Below, in pieces: positions 1 through 12,844 of a stretch of 64,000 nt of DNA. The position numbers and the translations under genes were made by a program. The stretch covers positions 31,360,905-31,424,904 of the forward strand of contig JASFXZ010000005.1 of NCBI GenBank assembly GCA_032209605.1. Direction: 5' to 3'. Origin of the DNA: Mactromeris polynyma (taxonomy: Eukaryota > Mollusca > Bivalvia > Venerida > Mactridae). Every line of letters begins with the position of its first letter. Position 1 is the stretch's first letter. The notes beneath the pieces are model-generated. The model worked only from the letters and a program-made list of their open reading frames with translations. It ran no database searches and had not been told where the DNA came from.

Positions 1-1500
1 AACCCAGACAATAACTTTGCTCCTGTCTGATCATAGTGATGGCAGTTTTGTACCAGTTACGTTTAGTTTTAAACCACCCCATTGGCCAAAGTTTGATATC
101 GACATCTTTCAAAACCTAAAGTAGCAAAACGAAAGTATATCGATTATCTTTTTGTTGGGAATTCAGACAAGACAGTATGAAATTTCTAATATAGCTTTTT
201 AATTAAGAATATGAAATAAAAATAGCCGTCATTAAAGTTGTGCACACACCAACAATGTTTATCATATTGGTGTCTTGTGTCACATGCTACAGCTTATGCC
301 TCGATGTCTTTGGAGCAGCATAATGTGTTCAAAGTAACTTAGCCAGGCGAGTATCCAGGCATTTGCATGTACGTCAATTCGTATAACTCGTCAGAAAAAG
401 TGAAAAAATAAAAGTTCCAAAGCTAGGAGGATGGGGTTATGAGCAAATTCACCCCGAATATATCAGTTGTTCGACACTGTAATTTATTCTTCAACAATAA
501 TCATATAGCATGAAAACGCACCATTTGCCTCCTATTTTTTCGAATTTTTCAAATTTTCCCAAACCACCGGCACGAGGAGGGCTCTCCCACACCTACTGCA
601 CCTACGACTCTCACACTTGGCTTTCACTTTAAAATTGTCCAGGTATGCCCCTGCTAGGTCACGTCAAGTGTTTTATTTCGTGCAAAATCTGTCAAATTCA
701 GCTAGATCTATATAAAACTATGTTCAAAGGGATATCACTTCTTATCAAATAATTGTAAACAAGTAGTTTACATACGGTATTAGATCTACACTCGATCGTT
801 ACATAGCCAAGAATTATTTTTTATATGGTTTTCTGAAAGTCTTAAGCGAGATCCATCATGCAGAAATATATGCTGTGACAGGTTTCTGACTAATGTTGCT
901 GTTCCTTTCATTTGAAAATGAGCTATCCAATTCTTACATACTTTTCGAACTCAGACCCTGTATTTTTACTCCCATCCGAAAGGTTGTATGGCTAGAAATC
1001 ATGAGAGTCCAATTCACAGATCTCGGTCCCTATTTACACATTTTGTTATAAAATAATGAGAGTAAACTATGTACCTTAACAGACTCACTGCTTTTGCATG
1101 CTGCAGGAAACCGATACATGTTTTTCTTGAAAATTGTTTCACGTTATTAAAATGCATCTATTTTGTTGTATTCTTTAGGTCTGAACCATGTCACTGCTAT
1201 AGAGTCGATACTAATCCTATTTACTGTATATATCAATAAGAACTATTTCGTCACAAAAACAATTCGACCCTTGTCAGGACATTTCAACTCCAGTTGTTTT
1301 ATTTATAATTAAGAGTACTCTTGATGTATATTAATGCTATTGGATTACATGGTTATATTCATTAATTATTAATTGATCATAACGCATCACCATTTCTGAC
1401 TAATGAGAGAACTACTTTCTGAGCCTATTTACTTCCCAATTCCTATTCATAAATGCCAGGCAGCAGTCAGGTATGCACACGGTATCCATTATTTTACAAG
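1..1500. other. AT-rich stretch, no gene seen
   Basis: No open frame with protein-like composition, no tRNA-like arm and no clear repeat was seen. The sequence may be intronic or upstream of the candidate exons at 1988 and 4937, but nothing here shows that directly. Confidence 0.4.
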
Positions 1501-1509
1501 CTGGCGGCT

Positions 1510-1612
1510 AACCAAAAGGCCATATCAAAACAGACCCCTGCATGAATTTGAATCTTTGACCTCCTGCTCTAAAAGTGGATGCCTTAACCACTCGACCAGA
1601 GGAGACGGTGTA
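1510..1612 (-). repeat. tRNA-Ser/Leu-like SINE head (relic)
   Basis: Read on the minus strand, 1598-1581 gives TGGTCGAGTGGTTAAGGC, a near-perfect tRNA-Ser/Leu type A box. Positions 1554-1544 give GATTCAAATTC, a weakened B box. Spacing is tRNA-like but there is no clean acceptor stem or anticodon arm, so this is read as a tRNA-derived SINE or pseudo-tRNA and not a working gene. The small plus-strand open frame across it is a chance frame. Confidence 0.6.
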
Positions 1613-1987
1613 TTTCTTAAAAGAGAAATACCATTCATTTTCTTTAAACTAGAATTACTAGTGCTTCAGACACATGCCAGTACTGTCTAATTTAAACTGA
1701 TTTTCTAACTGCATTCATATTTTTCAGTTACAGGGATGAACATTGTTGTTTGTATGTGTGGATGAACATCAATTGCTGTTAGTATGGTGCCAGTATTTCT
1801 TGACAGCCATACCAACACAGGTATTGAATTCTCCGCTGTGGAGAAAAAATGTTATTTTTTGAATGTAATATGTTTTTAGTGTAATAATGCTAGCTAATAC
1901 CAAGATCTGGTAAAATATGTTTTTCTTATATTCCATATCATAATTTGAATTTTACACCACTTCAATCCTTTTCTATTTGTTTTACAG

Positions 1988-2064
1988 TCAAAGCTGTACA
2001 ATGGAGGAGGATGGGTGGAAGTTGGTACAAACACATCTGACCTTGCATGGACACTTGAAGGTTG
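1988..2064 (+). CDS. candidate internal exon of an unrecognised gene
   Basis: A pyrimidine-rich tract ending in tttacag sits just before 1988. The following frame is open and protein-like, with W, G and acidic residues (it contains YNGGGWVEVGTN and DLAWTLEG). Two donors are possible: GTAAAT at 2065, or the poorer GTTGGT at 2061. Joined to the acceptor before 4937, either donor keeps an open frame. With GTAAAT the next exon reads as a cysteine-rich segment of 83 codons; with GTTGGT it stops after 13 codons. The first is favoured. WVEVGT...TLEGL also resembles the second half of a fibronectin type III domain, which suits the alternative donor. The family is not recognised with any certainty and upstream exons were not found. 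Confidence 0.35.
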
Positions 2065-2089
2065 GTAAATCTATTGTTTAACTCACAGG

Positions 2090-4840
2090 TTTGCTAATTG
2101 ATTGACTGTCATTGACTTAATTTACTCACTGACTGATTAAAGTTAATTTGCTTACTGATTGGTTGGCTGACAGAGTTACACTGTTTCACTATCTGACCAA
2201 TGAACCAATTAATTTACTACATCTACTGACTGTTTGCTAAGCGTGTGATTTGTACAGGTCTGATATTCACTACCGTTCTCACTCACTGTGAATGGCTTAC
2301 TAACTCGCTGAATGACTAGGCAGTGACGAACCTAACTTACTCCTACCGAATGACGTGCTCACTGACTGACTCACCAACAGACACACTGACTGGTTTGTTC
2401 AATAACTGACTGACTGACTGACTTACACACTGAACCACTGTATGACTGGGTGACTGATTTATTCTCTGACTGAATCACATGCTGCCTCAATCACTGACTG
2501 ACTCATTGACTGACTTATTCTCTGTAATACTGACTCACATACTCACTTATGCACTCACTCACTCACTGATGCACTCACTGACTGGTGCACTCACTCACTG
2601 ATGCACTCATTCACTCACTCACTGATGCACGCATTCACTCACTCACTCACTCACTCACTCACTCACTCACTCACTCACTCACTCACTCACTCACTCACTC
2701 ACTCACTCACTCACTCACTCACTCACTCACTCACTCACTCACTCACTCACTCACTCACTCACTCACTCACTCACTCACTCACTCACTCACTCACTCACTC
2801 ACTCACTCACTCACTCACTCACTCACTCACTCACTCACTCACTCACTCACTCACTCACTCACTCACTCACTCACTCACTCACTCACTCACTCACTCACTC
2901 ACTCACTCACTCACTCACTCACTCACTCACTCACTCACTCACTCACTCACTCACTCACTCACTCACTCACTCACTCACTCACTCACTCACTCACTCACTC
3001 ACTCACTCACTCACTCACTCACTCACTCACTCACTCACTCACTCACTCACTCACTCACTCACTCACTCACTCACTCACTCACTCACTCACTCACTCACTC
3101 ACTCACTCACTCACTCACTCACTCACTCACTCACTCACTCACTCACTCACTCACTCACTCACTCACTCACTCACTCACTCACTCACTCACTCACTCACTC
3201 ACTCACTCACTCACTCACTCACTCACTCACTCACTCACTCACTCACTCACTCACTCACTCACTCACTCACTCACTCACTCACTCACTCACTCACTCACTC
3301 ACTCACTCACTCACTCACTCACTGATGCACTCATTCACTCACTCACTGATGCACTCATTCACTCACTCACTGATGCTCTCACTCACTCACTGATGCACTC
3401 ACTCAATGACTGATGTACTCACTAACAGATGTACTCAATTACTGATGAACTCACTCACTCACTCACTCACTGATGCACACACTCACTGTCTGACTTATTT
3501 ACTCACTCACTGATGAACTCATTGACCGACTGACTAATCAACTCTCTCACTTACTGTCTGACTGGTGCACTCACTGACAGATGTACTCGTCCACTGATGC
3601 AATCATTCGCTGATGCACTCACTCAATCACAAATTGACTCATTGACCTACCGACTGATCCACTCTCTCACGTACAGTCTGACTGATGCACTGACTGACTG
3701 ATGCACATACTCATTGACTAACTGATGCATTCACTCACTGATGCAATCTTTCACTCACTAATGCACTCATTGACTGACTGAGTGACTGATGTACTTACTG
3801 ACTCACCGAATAAATCACTGATGCACACTATTACTCACGGATGCACTCACTAACTGACTGATGCACACTTACACTGGTGCACTGACTGACTGACTGACTG
3901 ACTGACTGACTGACTGACTGATGTACACACTCACTGACTGACTGATGTACTCATTTACTGACTGATACGAACTTTCACTCACTGATGAACTCACTCACTG
4001 ACTTACTGATGTACTCACTTACTTACTCACTGACTGACTAACTGATGTACTCACTCACTGATGCACTCATTGACTGACTCACTGATGCACTCATTCATGA
4101 ATGCACTCACTCTCTGACTGATGCACTCACTCACTGACTGTTGCACTCACTCCCTGACTGACTGATGCATTCACTGACTGATGTACTCACTGACTAATGC
4201 TCTCACTTATGTATGCTCCATTTCACTTGCTTATGCACACTTTCATTCACTGATGCACTCACTCACGGACTGTTGCACTCACTTAATGACTGACTGATGC
4301 ATTCACTGACTGATGTCCTCACTGACTGATGCTCTCACACATGGAGGCACTCACTGACTGCCTGATGTACTCACTCACTAATGCACTCACTCGCTGATGC
4401 ACTCAGTCACTAACTTATGCACTCACTCACTGACGTATGCATTTAGTCACTCACTGACGTATGTATTTAGTCAATTACTGACTGATGCACTCACTCAATG
4501 ACTGATGCATACGCTCACTGATTGATGCACTCACTCACTGACCGATGCATTCACTCACTGACTGATGCACTCACCCACTGACTGATGCATGTACTCACTG
4601 AGTGATGCATTCACTCAATGACTAACTGATCACTCACCCACTGACTGACTGATGCACTCACTTACTCTCTGACTGATGCACTCATTCACTGACTGATGCA
4701 CACTTTCACTCACTGATGAACTCATTGACTGACTTACTGATGCACTCACTGACTGACTGACTGATGCACTCACTCTCTGACTGACTGATGCATTCACTGA
4801 CTGATGTACTCACTGAATGATGCTCTCACTCATGGAGATG
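2090..4840 (+). repeat. (ACTC)n / (ACTG)n compound tetranucleotide array
   Basis: About 2.7 kb is built from tetranucleotides ACTC, ACTG, ATGC and ACTT. The core at about 2634-3323 is an unbroken (ACTC)n run of about 690 bases (about 172 copies) with not one substitution. Both sides decay into mixed units such as ACTGATGCACTCACTC. All frames of the core are open and read as a THSL repeat; these are not genes. If the candidate exons at 1988 and 4937 are real, the whole array lies in one intron. Confidence 0.98.
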
Positions 4841-4936
4841 GCTACTGTAAAAAAATCGTATATTCTTTTATACCATTCATCTTCTTGTACAATAACATTA
4901 TTAGTTAGCTTAATTTATTGTTTTGTAAGTTTACAG

Positions 4937-5189
4937 GTTTAGATGTTGGTGTTCAAATTGTGAAGAACGGTATCGGATAAAGGATAAAGAAGAGATCGGA
5001 GGATGTGAAAAGAAGTGCATACTACATTGCCTAAACATTAACTTTTATATCATTGTGTGCACATATTTTGGCTCTCCTGAGCATAAATTGTTTGAAAGAA
5101 ATGTTGAGCTCCACCCATCATTTTCATTTTTTTTGTACACACTTGATCAATTAAATTCCTGTATCAGTCTTTATCAAACTTTGATATAA
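4937..5189 (+). CDS. candidate terminal exon, cysteine-rich
   Basis: The acceptor gtttacag ends at 4936. In the frame that joins to the exon at 1988 by the GTAAAT donor, 83 codons are open to a TAA at 5187. The first third is cysteine-rich and basic (FRCWCSNCEERYRIKDKEE, then GGCEKKC), then CILHCLNINFYIIVC. The C-x-C-x-x-C followed by later C-I...F..VC is faintly like the cysteine-rich C-terminal module of P2X7-like proteins of aquatic invertebrates, but this is only a resemblance in spacing. A possible poly(A) signal AATAAA lies at 5280-5285. The long open run in AT-rich DNA and the consistent splice phase are the main support; the last 40 codons are less protein-like and could be 3' UTR. 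Confidence 0.33.
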
Positions 5190-5279
5190 TGTATATATTT
5201 CTGATCTTGAAATCTGGTTATGCATAGTTATGAGCTTTATTGGGTCACGAGACACAATAGTAGTGTCCCTTTATTATAA

Positions 5280-5285
5280 AATAAA
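5280..5285 (+). promoter_or_regulatory. possible poly(A) signal AATAAA
   Basis: A canonical hexamer about 90 bases after the stop of the candidate terminal exon at 4937-5189. The region is AT-rich, so the hexamer could be chance. Confidence 0.25.
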
Positions 5286-5444
5286 ATATATTTAACAATA
5301 TTTACACGGTTATCTTCATTTCTTCATTAATTCTTGTTATATGTTTACCAAATATGTATGGCTTAAAGATGTGGGCCAATAAAACCAGTAGGTCTGAGGC
5401 TTGCTTGTTTGATGAAAGATACAAACTGTAATAAAATATATATT

Positions 5445-5860
5445 AAATAAAGTAATTCTGGTAGTTTTATTGGAAAAATTGACATAGTTATAGGCAAATC
5501 CCAAAAATGGGGAATGTAATATATATTTGTGACATAAATCCACATAAATTGAGGTCTTGGCAACCTTTTCAACATGCGTAGATGTAGCATACATTTTTTT
5601 AATTTAACCCCAAAAATCACATTTAACACTGTTCAATTGTTCTATACTTTAGGTATTTTGTAATGTATGCAATATCTATTAAATACAGTAATTCTGGTAG
5701 TTTTATTGCAAAATTTGACATAGTTATTGGCAAATTCCAGAAATTCACATTCTTATTTAAATTTTCAACCATTTTACCCCAAAAATCACATTTTGCATCG
5801 TGTGATTGTCCTATACTTTTAGTATATTTAATGTGATGCCTTATATGACACAAATCCACA
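5445..5860. repeat. two degenerate direct copies, offset about 238 bp
   Basis: The phrase GTAATTCTGGTAGTTTTATT followed by TTGACATAGTTAT occurs at about 5452 and again at about 5688. Both copies continue with ccccaaaaatcacattt and a later 'ctatactttaggta'-like string. The second copy is shorter. The family is unknown. Confidence 0.8.
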
Positions 5861-5959
5861 AAAATATTTCTGCATTTTTTTCCCCATTTTTTTTTCCACT
5901 GGCCTAATTATCAAGAGATGAAGAGAATACGGTTATATAGTTATATACGAGGCATATGT

Positions 5960-6660
5960 ATTATACCCATTTTTACCTTTGAACCAGCGATAAATGACAT
6001 TGTCATATTCTGAAAAGGATGTTTTGGACACTTTCTTGACCTTTGACCACGAATTGTGACTTGTGAGCTGCATACACGGATCTTGTGCGCGACACATCAT
6101 TTCTTCATGGTGAACATTTATGCCCAGTAAATTGATAATCTCCAAATGAATGACAGTGTTATATTCCGGACAAGATGTTTAGATCCCTCTGTTAGTGTGA
6201 CCTTGACCTTTTTGCTACAGACAAAGGTCTTGCAAGAAACACACCAGTAAACTGTCTCATCATGGTGAGCATTTGTGCTAAGTGATTTTAAAATCCCTCA
6301 ACAAATGACAGTGTAATGGTCCTGACAAGATGTTTTAGACCCATTTTGTCCTCTTTGTGTGACCTTAACTTCTGAGCTACGGACATGGGTCTTGTGCACA
6401 ACACACCGTCTCATCATGGTGAACATGTGTGCGAAGTAATTAAAAAATCCCTCTACAAATGACAGTGTTATGGTTCGAACATGCTGTTTTAGACCTATTT
6501 TGACATTTGACCTTTGTGTGACCATCACCTTTGAGCTACGGACGTGGGTCTCATGCACGGCACTCTGTCTCATCATGGTAAACATGTGTGATTTGAAAAT
6601 CCCACAATAACTGACAGAGTAATGGTCCAGACAAACCAAATCCCGAAGGAAACACGCACA
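5960..6660 (-). repeat. tandem degenerate repeat, period about 165 bp (bivalve type)
   Basis: Four decayed units. Each contains a 'gtcttgtgcacgacacacc' type string, then 'catcatggtgaacatttgtg', then 'aaatccctcaacaaatgacagtgt', then 'ggacaagatgttttagaccc'. This wording is very common in clam and mussel genomes. The minus-strand open frames over it are by-products of the repeat. Confidence 0.85.
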
Positions 6661-6664
6661 TACA

Positions 6665-8460
6665 CCGGACCGCTAGTGGCTATCTCTAAGACACAAGGTC
6701 TGGCCAATTGTTTACCAACATATATTTATTTGACAATTGTTTTGATAGGCTTTCGCTTATGTGACAAGAGTATACTGTTCATGCACATGTAATATCTGTT
6801 AAGATAATATGGCATAATATTGATGTATGTGGAATTTTGAAAAGCTGTAACTACTACTACATGTGTATGTATTACCCAACTACAGTTAATTTAGAAAGTA
6901 TATCACCATGGCTGAATGCTTAACAGACATTGTTTGTTATTGGTGTTCTAGAATAAACCATATGAAATGCCCGGCAGACAGGGGCAATTATCGACATTGT
7001 TTATTGGGGGCCAGTTTGTCAATATACAGACGTGTTAACAACATGTTTTATTACCATATTGCTGATAGTTAAAAGTTAAGGTTGTACTCCATTTTCAATA
7101 AAAGTAATTTGGAAATGTCTTCGAAACAGGGTTTTCAAATACTTATCTTCGTAATACTAATCAGGAGACTCCTGTCCGAAGCAGGAGAGTTGGGAAGCAT
7201 GTAGTTATCTTCCGTGGCAATAAATCACCGCCGAAATGGATTTCACGGCCAAAACTATTAAAAATCGGAAAATCGAAAGAAAAAATTATCCAGTGTCGTA
7301 AAAAACTCTAGGGTCGGGTTTTTCGACAGGTAGGGTCGGGTTACCTGAAACACAGATATTTTTTATTTAGGCCTGATGTATTTACTCATTTGGCGAACTC
7401 TGTATTGTATTTTTATTTGCAATGGGAAAGAGAGACATAACAATTGTGTTGCTGTGGCGTACATACTAACATTTTGGAAGTTGCTGTATCTATTTCAATT
7501 GCATTAGGCAGTTAAGTTACATGAGGTTATCTAAATATGTGTACATTTTTATAATAACACAATTCAGTAAGTACAAATAATTTATTACACTAAAAACCAA
7601 AACAAGCATATATTTACAAAACATTTATACTTCTGTTTCCAGTGCAACAGTCAACAACAGTACCATAGGTTCAATTCATACTAATAATAAGCAATATAAT
7701 GAATTTCAAATTGAAGTTGATGGTCTTGAGAATGTAGATTATATTAGAAAATAAAGGCACAATCAAACCATGTTTGATGTGTGACAAAATCGTCAAATAT
7801 TACACACAAACATAGTCCTTACTTAAAACTTTCACTTAATATTATAAATCTATTTGTGCGATTTCTAAAGATACAGTGGTAGTTGCAGCTGTGCATTTAT
7901 TATGTAATAGCAAAGCACATGCTCACATACATTTGTGAAAATTTCAGCCAAGATATTGAAATCCAGAAGAAAATACACCAGTTTCTAATGATATCAATAT
8001 TTTATCAAACCCTACAGCAAAACAAATATTTTTGTATTTAACATTCTGATTAGGATGGTTGAGAAATACATTGATTCCATAAAAATCAACAGGATGTTTT
8101 GTGAAATTTTCACCATTTGATATTAAAACATTACTCATTTTTAGAAAATCATATGTCAAAATAACATTAAACAATCAGAAAAATATCCAGGAACATCATT
8201 CAGAAATTGTAGGGCTTCACAGGACTAAGGCTACAAGTTCAAACCATATAATGTTCTTCCAACTCTTTTAATTTAGTAATTCACAACGTTAAACGTTGCA
8301 TGATGAAAATTCTTACTCAAATTATATAAATCCAAGTCAAGATTAGTGAAATGCAAAAATCAACATATTTACATACATCTATACATTTCCACAATTACAA
8401 AAAGACCGATAGAAACACAATGGAACGACAGTGCTCACATATGTAACTAAAAACTACCAC
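6665..8460. other. intergenic, no gene seen
   Basis: AT-rich sequence with only short chance frames. A short duplicated phrase 'agggtcggg' occurs at about 7311-7337. No splice-bounded protein-like segment was seen. Confidence 0.4.
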
Positions 8461-8469
8461 ATTCTTAGT

Positions 8470-8640
8470 CTAGTGTTCATAAAGAAAATCAATCAGCCTA
8501 AGTTTCATGAAGATCCAGCAAAAATGTTGAAGTGACAACACTATTTTTCAATGATTGAACCCAGTGACCAAATTTTTTATCCAAGATGTACTAGTTTCGA
8601 TCTTGACAGATAATGTATGACTAATGATATTCTGGTGTAA
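8470..8640 (+). repeat. fragment of bivalve 'gacctagtttttgac' repeat family
   Basis: It contains decayed versions of 'aagtttcatgaagatccagc', 'aaaatgttgaagtgacaac' and 'gacccagtgaccaaatttttt', in the same order as the better copies at 9480-9915 and 48355-48665. Confidence 0.55.
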
Positions 8641-9479
8641 TTTTATGTTGTTCAGGCGGCAAGTGTGGCCCTAAGTGTTTTACATACAAAACTATTTGAC
8701 GAGCTTTGCATTTCTATTGATTCAATTAATAATGAGTATTTGTTTTAGGGTACATTTTGAAGGTTTAGAGTAGAAGTTTTACAGTTTGGATGGTATGGCA
8801 AACAATTGCAATGAAGACCTATTTCATAATTATTAATTTGGTATAGAAACACCCATGGAAAAATGTAACAATTAGCCATAGTTGACAAAGTGGTTGTAAG
8901 GTATATTTGATTTAAAGGAATTGTTTACTGGTAGACAACAGACAAAGAGTGATTATGGTACATGATTACAAGTCTATGGCTCCATGAGAGCTTAAATACA
9001 TATAAAGAAGACATTACATACAGTTGCAATGTGTTGTATAATAGTTGCCCTGCATTATAAATGTCTGAAATATGTCAAATGGACAAAGTTATCAACTTCC
9101 ATCATACACAAGTTGCTATGCATGCTGAGTTGCCACTATGCTCCCTTCCATCTTGCCTATTACACCATGTGCTGGGTTCCTCGTTACTCTTGCAATTGTT
9201 CATCAAGAAAACACACATCCTTCCAAAAACACAGCTGAACACCTGTTAGGTGAGAATAAGACATTTTCAAACAAAGTTTGTTAGCAAAAGCACTACCACA
9301 TTTGTAATAAGCTACAATACTGCATGAATGATATTATTTATAAAAAATATATAATTTATTGTTTTACAAGGAAATCATGAAGAATACTAAACAATAACTG
9401 AATAAATTTGTATTTATGGAAATATTTTACAAGTCCTTGATTTGATTTAACATCAATTGTTATAAATGTGAAGGACGAT

Positions 9480-9915
9480 CAATACTATTAATCCTGATCC
9501 AGATACCATCTATAAAGACTAACATTCTGATCAAGTCTCAAATATGGTACTAAATGGGTCATCTAGAGTATTAAAAAGCTGTTCCTATGATTTGCCCAAG
9601 AGACTTCGAATTTGGTCACCATATGAACAGTTTCCCGAGTAGTCCATTATATATAATAATCAGCATTTTCACTATGGTTCATTAATACCATGAAGAAAGT
9701 GTGGCCTTTACAGTCTACTATGGTTCTTGCATGATTTGTCTGTGTGACCTAAAGTTTGATTCCAGCATCACCAGCTTTCCGAATTAGTCCACTATATATA
9801 CCAATCAACCTTCTGACCATGTTTCAAGAATATTAAGTAGAACATGCTGCCATTAAAGTGTAAATATGGTTCTCGCATGATTTGACCACATAGTTTTTGT
9901 ATCGAACATATCATA
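9480..9915 (+). repeat. degenerate tandem repeat, period about 165-170 bp (bivalve type)
   Basis: Two to three decayed units. Each runs from 'ttctgatcaagt' through 'aagaaagtgtggcctttacagt', 'atggttcttgcatgatttg' and 'gacctaaagtttgat' to a 'ccgaattagtccactatatata' segment. It is a common non-coding bivalve repeat. Confidence 0.75.
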
Positions 9916-10269
9916 TATTCAAACTAGAGTAAGACTTTATCAAGACATAAAACATTGAAAAGAGTTCATGTAAATTCACAAGCAGTATAACAGAATATCT
10001 TTTAAGCAACGATAGTATGTACCACATTTCATTAAGATGATGCAACAATCTATAAATACTCTACCTGTATTACTTTGTCACAGGCATTAAAGTAAAGTTA
10101 CCTTGTTCTTCTGTCAGTAATACACTTCATGCCAATCTGATTCACTTTAACAGTATCATAAGAAAGCAAAAATGGAATGTGGAAGAAACTCATGTATCAA
10201 AAAACTAAATGTGCATGTATAATACATAAACTATGAACAACCATGTACCCCATAAGATGTATTATTAAA

Positions 10270-12350
10270 AAAAACATATGTGCAGGTCTGTACCATACAT
10301 GTATCATACAAGAACATGTACCAGCATGTACCATACAAGAACATTTACCAGCATGTACCATACATGGATGTGTACCATACATGAACACAAACTGGCATGT
10401 ACCATACACGGACATGTACTGACATGTACCATCCATGGATATGAACCATCCATGAACATGTACTGGCATGTACCATACACGGACATTTACTGACATGTAC
10501 CATCTATGGATATGTATTGACATGTACCATCCATGGACATGTACTGGCATGTACCATCCATGGACATGTACTTGCATGTTCCATCCATGGACAAATACCA
10601 TACATAGACATGTACTGGCATGTACCAAACACGGACATGTACTAGCATGTACCATCCCTGGACATATACTGGCATGTACCATCCATTGACATGTACAAGC
10701 ATGTAACTTCCATGAACATGTACCTGCATGTAGCATTCATGAACATTTACCTGCATGTACAAGGCATGGACATGTACCAGCATGTACCATCCATGAACAT
10801 GTACCTACATGTACTATCCATGGACATGTACCAGCATGTACCATCCATGAACAGGTCCCAGCGTGTACCATCCATGGATATGTACCAGCATGTAAAAGGC
10901 ATGGACATGTACCAGTATGTACCATACATGAAAAATTACTATACTTCTACATTTACAAGCTTGTTCAATACATGGACATGTAACAAACATGGACAAGTGC
11001 CAGCAGGTACAAGTTATGGACATGTACCAGCATGTACCATACACGAACATTTATTATAATTGTACGTCTACCAGCTTGTTCAATAGATGGACATGTACAT
11101 GCTGGTACAAGACATGGATATGTACTAGCATGTACATACATGGATACATACTGGCATGTAACATACATGGACATGTACCAGCATGTACAAGGCATGGACA
11201 TGCACCATACATTAACATTTACCAGCATGTTCCATACATGGATATGTACCATACATGAACACAAACTGGCATGTACCTTACATGAACATTTACCAGCATG
11301 TTCCATACATGGATATGTACCATACATGAACACATACTGGCATGTACCATACATGAACATGTACCGGCATGTACCATACATGAACATGTACCAGCATATA
11401 CCATTCATGAACATGTACCAGCATGTACTGTACATAAACATGCACCAGCATGTGCCATACATTAACAGGCATGTACCATGTAATAACATGTACCGGCATG
11501 AACAAAACATGAATAAACTGCCATGTGATATACATGAATATGGACTAGCATACCCCATACATGGACTGGCATGTACCATACATAGATTGAACCATACATG
11601 GACACATGTACCAGCATGTACCAGACATGAGCATGTACCAGCATATACAAAACATGGACATGTACCAGCAAGCACTATACATGGACATGTACCAGCATGT
11701 ACAAGACATGGACATATACCAGCAAGCACTGTACATGGACATGTACCAGCAAGCACTATACATGGACATGTACCATACATGAACTGGCATGTATCAGCAT
11801 GTACAATACATGAACTGGCATGTACCATACATGAACTGGCATGTATCAGCATGTACAATACATGAACTGGCATGTACCATACATGAACTGGCATGTATCA
11901 GCATGTACAATACATGAACTGGCATGTACCATACATGAACTGGCATGTACCATACATGAACTGGTATGTACCATACATGAACTGGCATGTACCATTCATG
12001 AACTGGCATGTACCATCGTGTACCATACATGAACTGGCATGTACCATACATGAACTGGCATGTAACATACATTTACCGGCATGTACCGTACATGAACAGT
12101 CATATACCATACAATAATATTTACCGGCATGTACCATACATGAATATGTAATGGCATGTACCAAACATGAATATGTACAGGCATGAACCATACATGAATA
12201 AGTTCCGGCATGTACCATACATGGAAAATGTACTGGCATGAATACCAGCATGTACTTTACATAAAAAATGAACTTGCATGTACTATACATGAAAATGTAA
12301 CGGCATGTACTATACATGCATATGTACTGGTGTGTACCACACATGAACAC
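10270..12350. repeat. minisatellite with 27-bp and 21-bp unit variants
   Basis: About 2 kb of tandem units. The 27-bp form is like CATGTACCATCCATGGACAT followed by GTACTGG. From about 11770 to 12065 a 21-bp form, CATGTACCATACATGAACTG plus G, takes over; it lacks six bases of the longer form. Half-unit and longer variants are mixed in. Unit lengths are multiples of three, so up to 309 codons stay open on both strands (Y/M/C/W/H-rich peptides). Frames open on both strands at once, without splice or start context, argue against coding. Confidence 0.95.
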
Positions 12351-12359
12351 CTTAAGACT

Positions 12360-12840
12360 TACCCCCTGACCACAGCATGGCTTTTCATTATAATACATAT
12401 CTCATGGATAGACAACATGACCATTTGTACTATCAAAGCCTCTTGGTATAATTTCAGGCAGAACAATTCCAGTTGTTGGCTAAAATCTGAAAAAAACAAG
12501 AATCACAATTCAGTGAAATACAAACCATTGCTGTCAGCGTTTAAGAGAGAACTTTATAATAGTACTATTAGCATTATGAATGAGATCAAGGTAGTTCAGT
12601 CTGGAATTAGCCAGCAATATAGTTGTTTACATAGTTGTGACCATGAACTCAAAAACTTGGTCCATGATCTAAGACTTCTCAATGTAACAACTTCTGCTTG
12701 CCTGTCTATGATTGGTTTGATAAAAATGTGTACATCTACTGTGTTCTTCAGACCCCCCCCCTCCTTTTCACAAGTGAAGGGAGTTTGTTTTGATATAGGT
12801 AGGTCGGTCTTTTAATCATACTTTTTCGCACTTCAGCTCA
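12360..12840. other. no gene seen; short C-run
   Basis: A plus-strand frame runs from the minisatellite into this stretch (12210-12815), but its composition is not protein-like and it passes through a poly-C run near 12755. Nothing else was recognised. Confidence 0.4.
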
Positions 12841-12844
12841 ATAC

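Noticed and set aside
1403..1690. 95-codon plus-strand frame
   Set aside because: It overlaps the minus-strand tRNA-derived element, which accounts for the sequence better.
2585..3413. Two long open frames reading as THSL repeats
   Set aside because: They are translations of the (ACTC)n microsatellite. A tetranucleotide repeat without stop codons is open in all frames; there is no start or splice context.
6298..6639. 113-codon minus-strand frame with repeated MVCLDHYSV-like text
   Set aside because: It is the translation of the 165-bp degenerate tandem repeat.
10270..12350. CRISPR-like array
   Set aside because: Units are contiguous variants without unique spacers, and the rest of the window is eukaryotic.
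10197..12398. Long open frames on both strands rich in Y, M, C, W and H
   Set aside because: They are produced by the 27/21-bp minisatellite, which lacks stops and has unit lengths divisible by three. Simultaneous opening on both strands argues against coding.
12210..12815. 201-codon plus-strand frame
   Set aside because: Its first part is minisatellite; the rest has no domain, no splice context and crosses a poly-C run.
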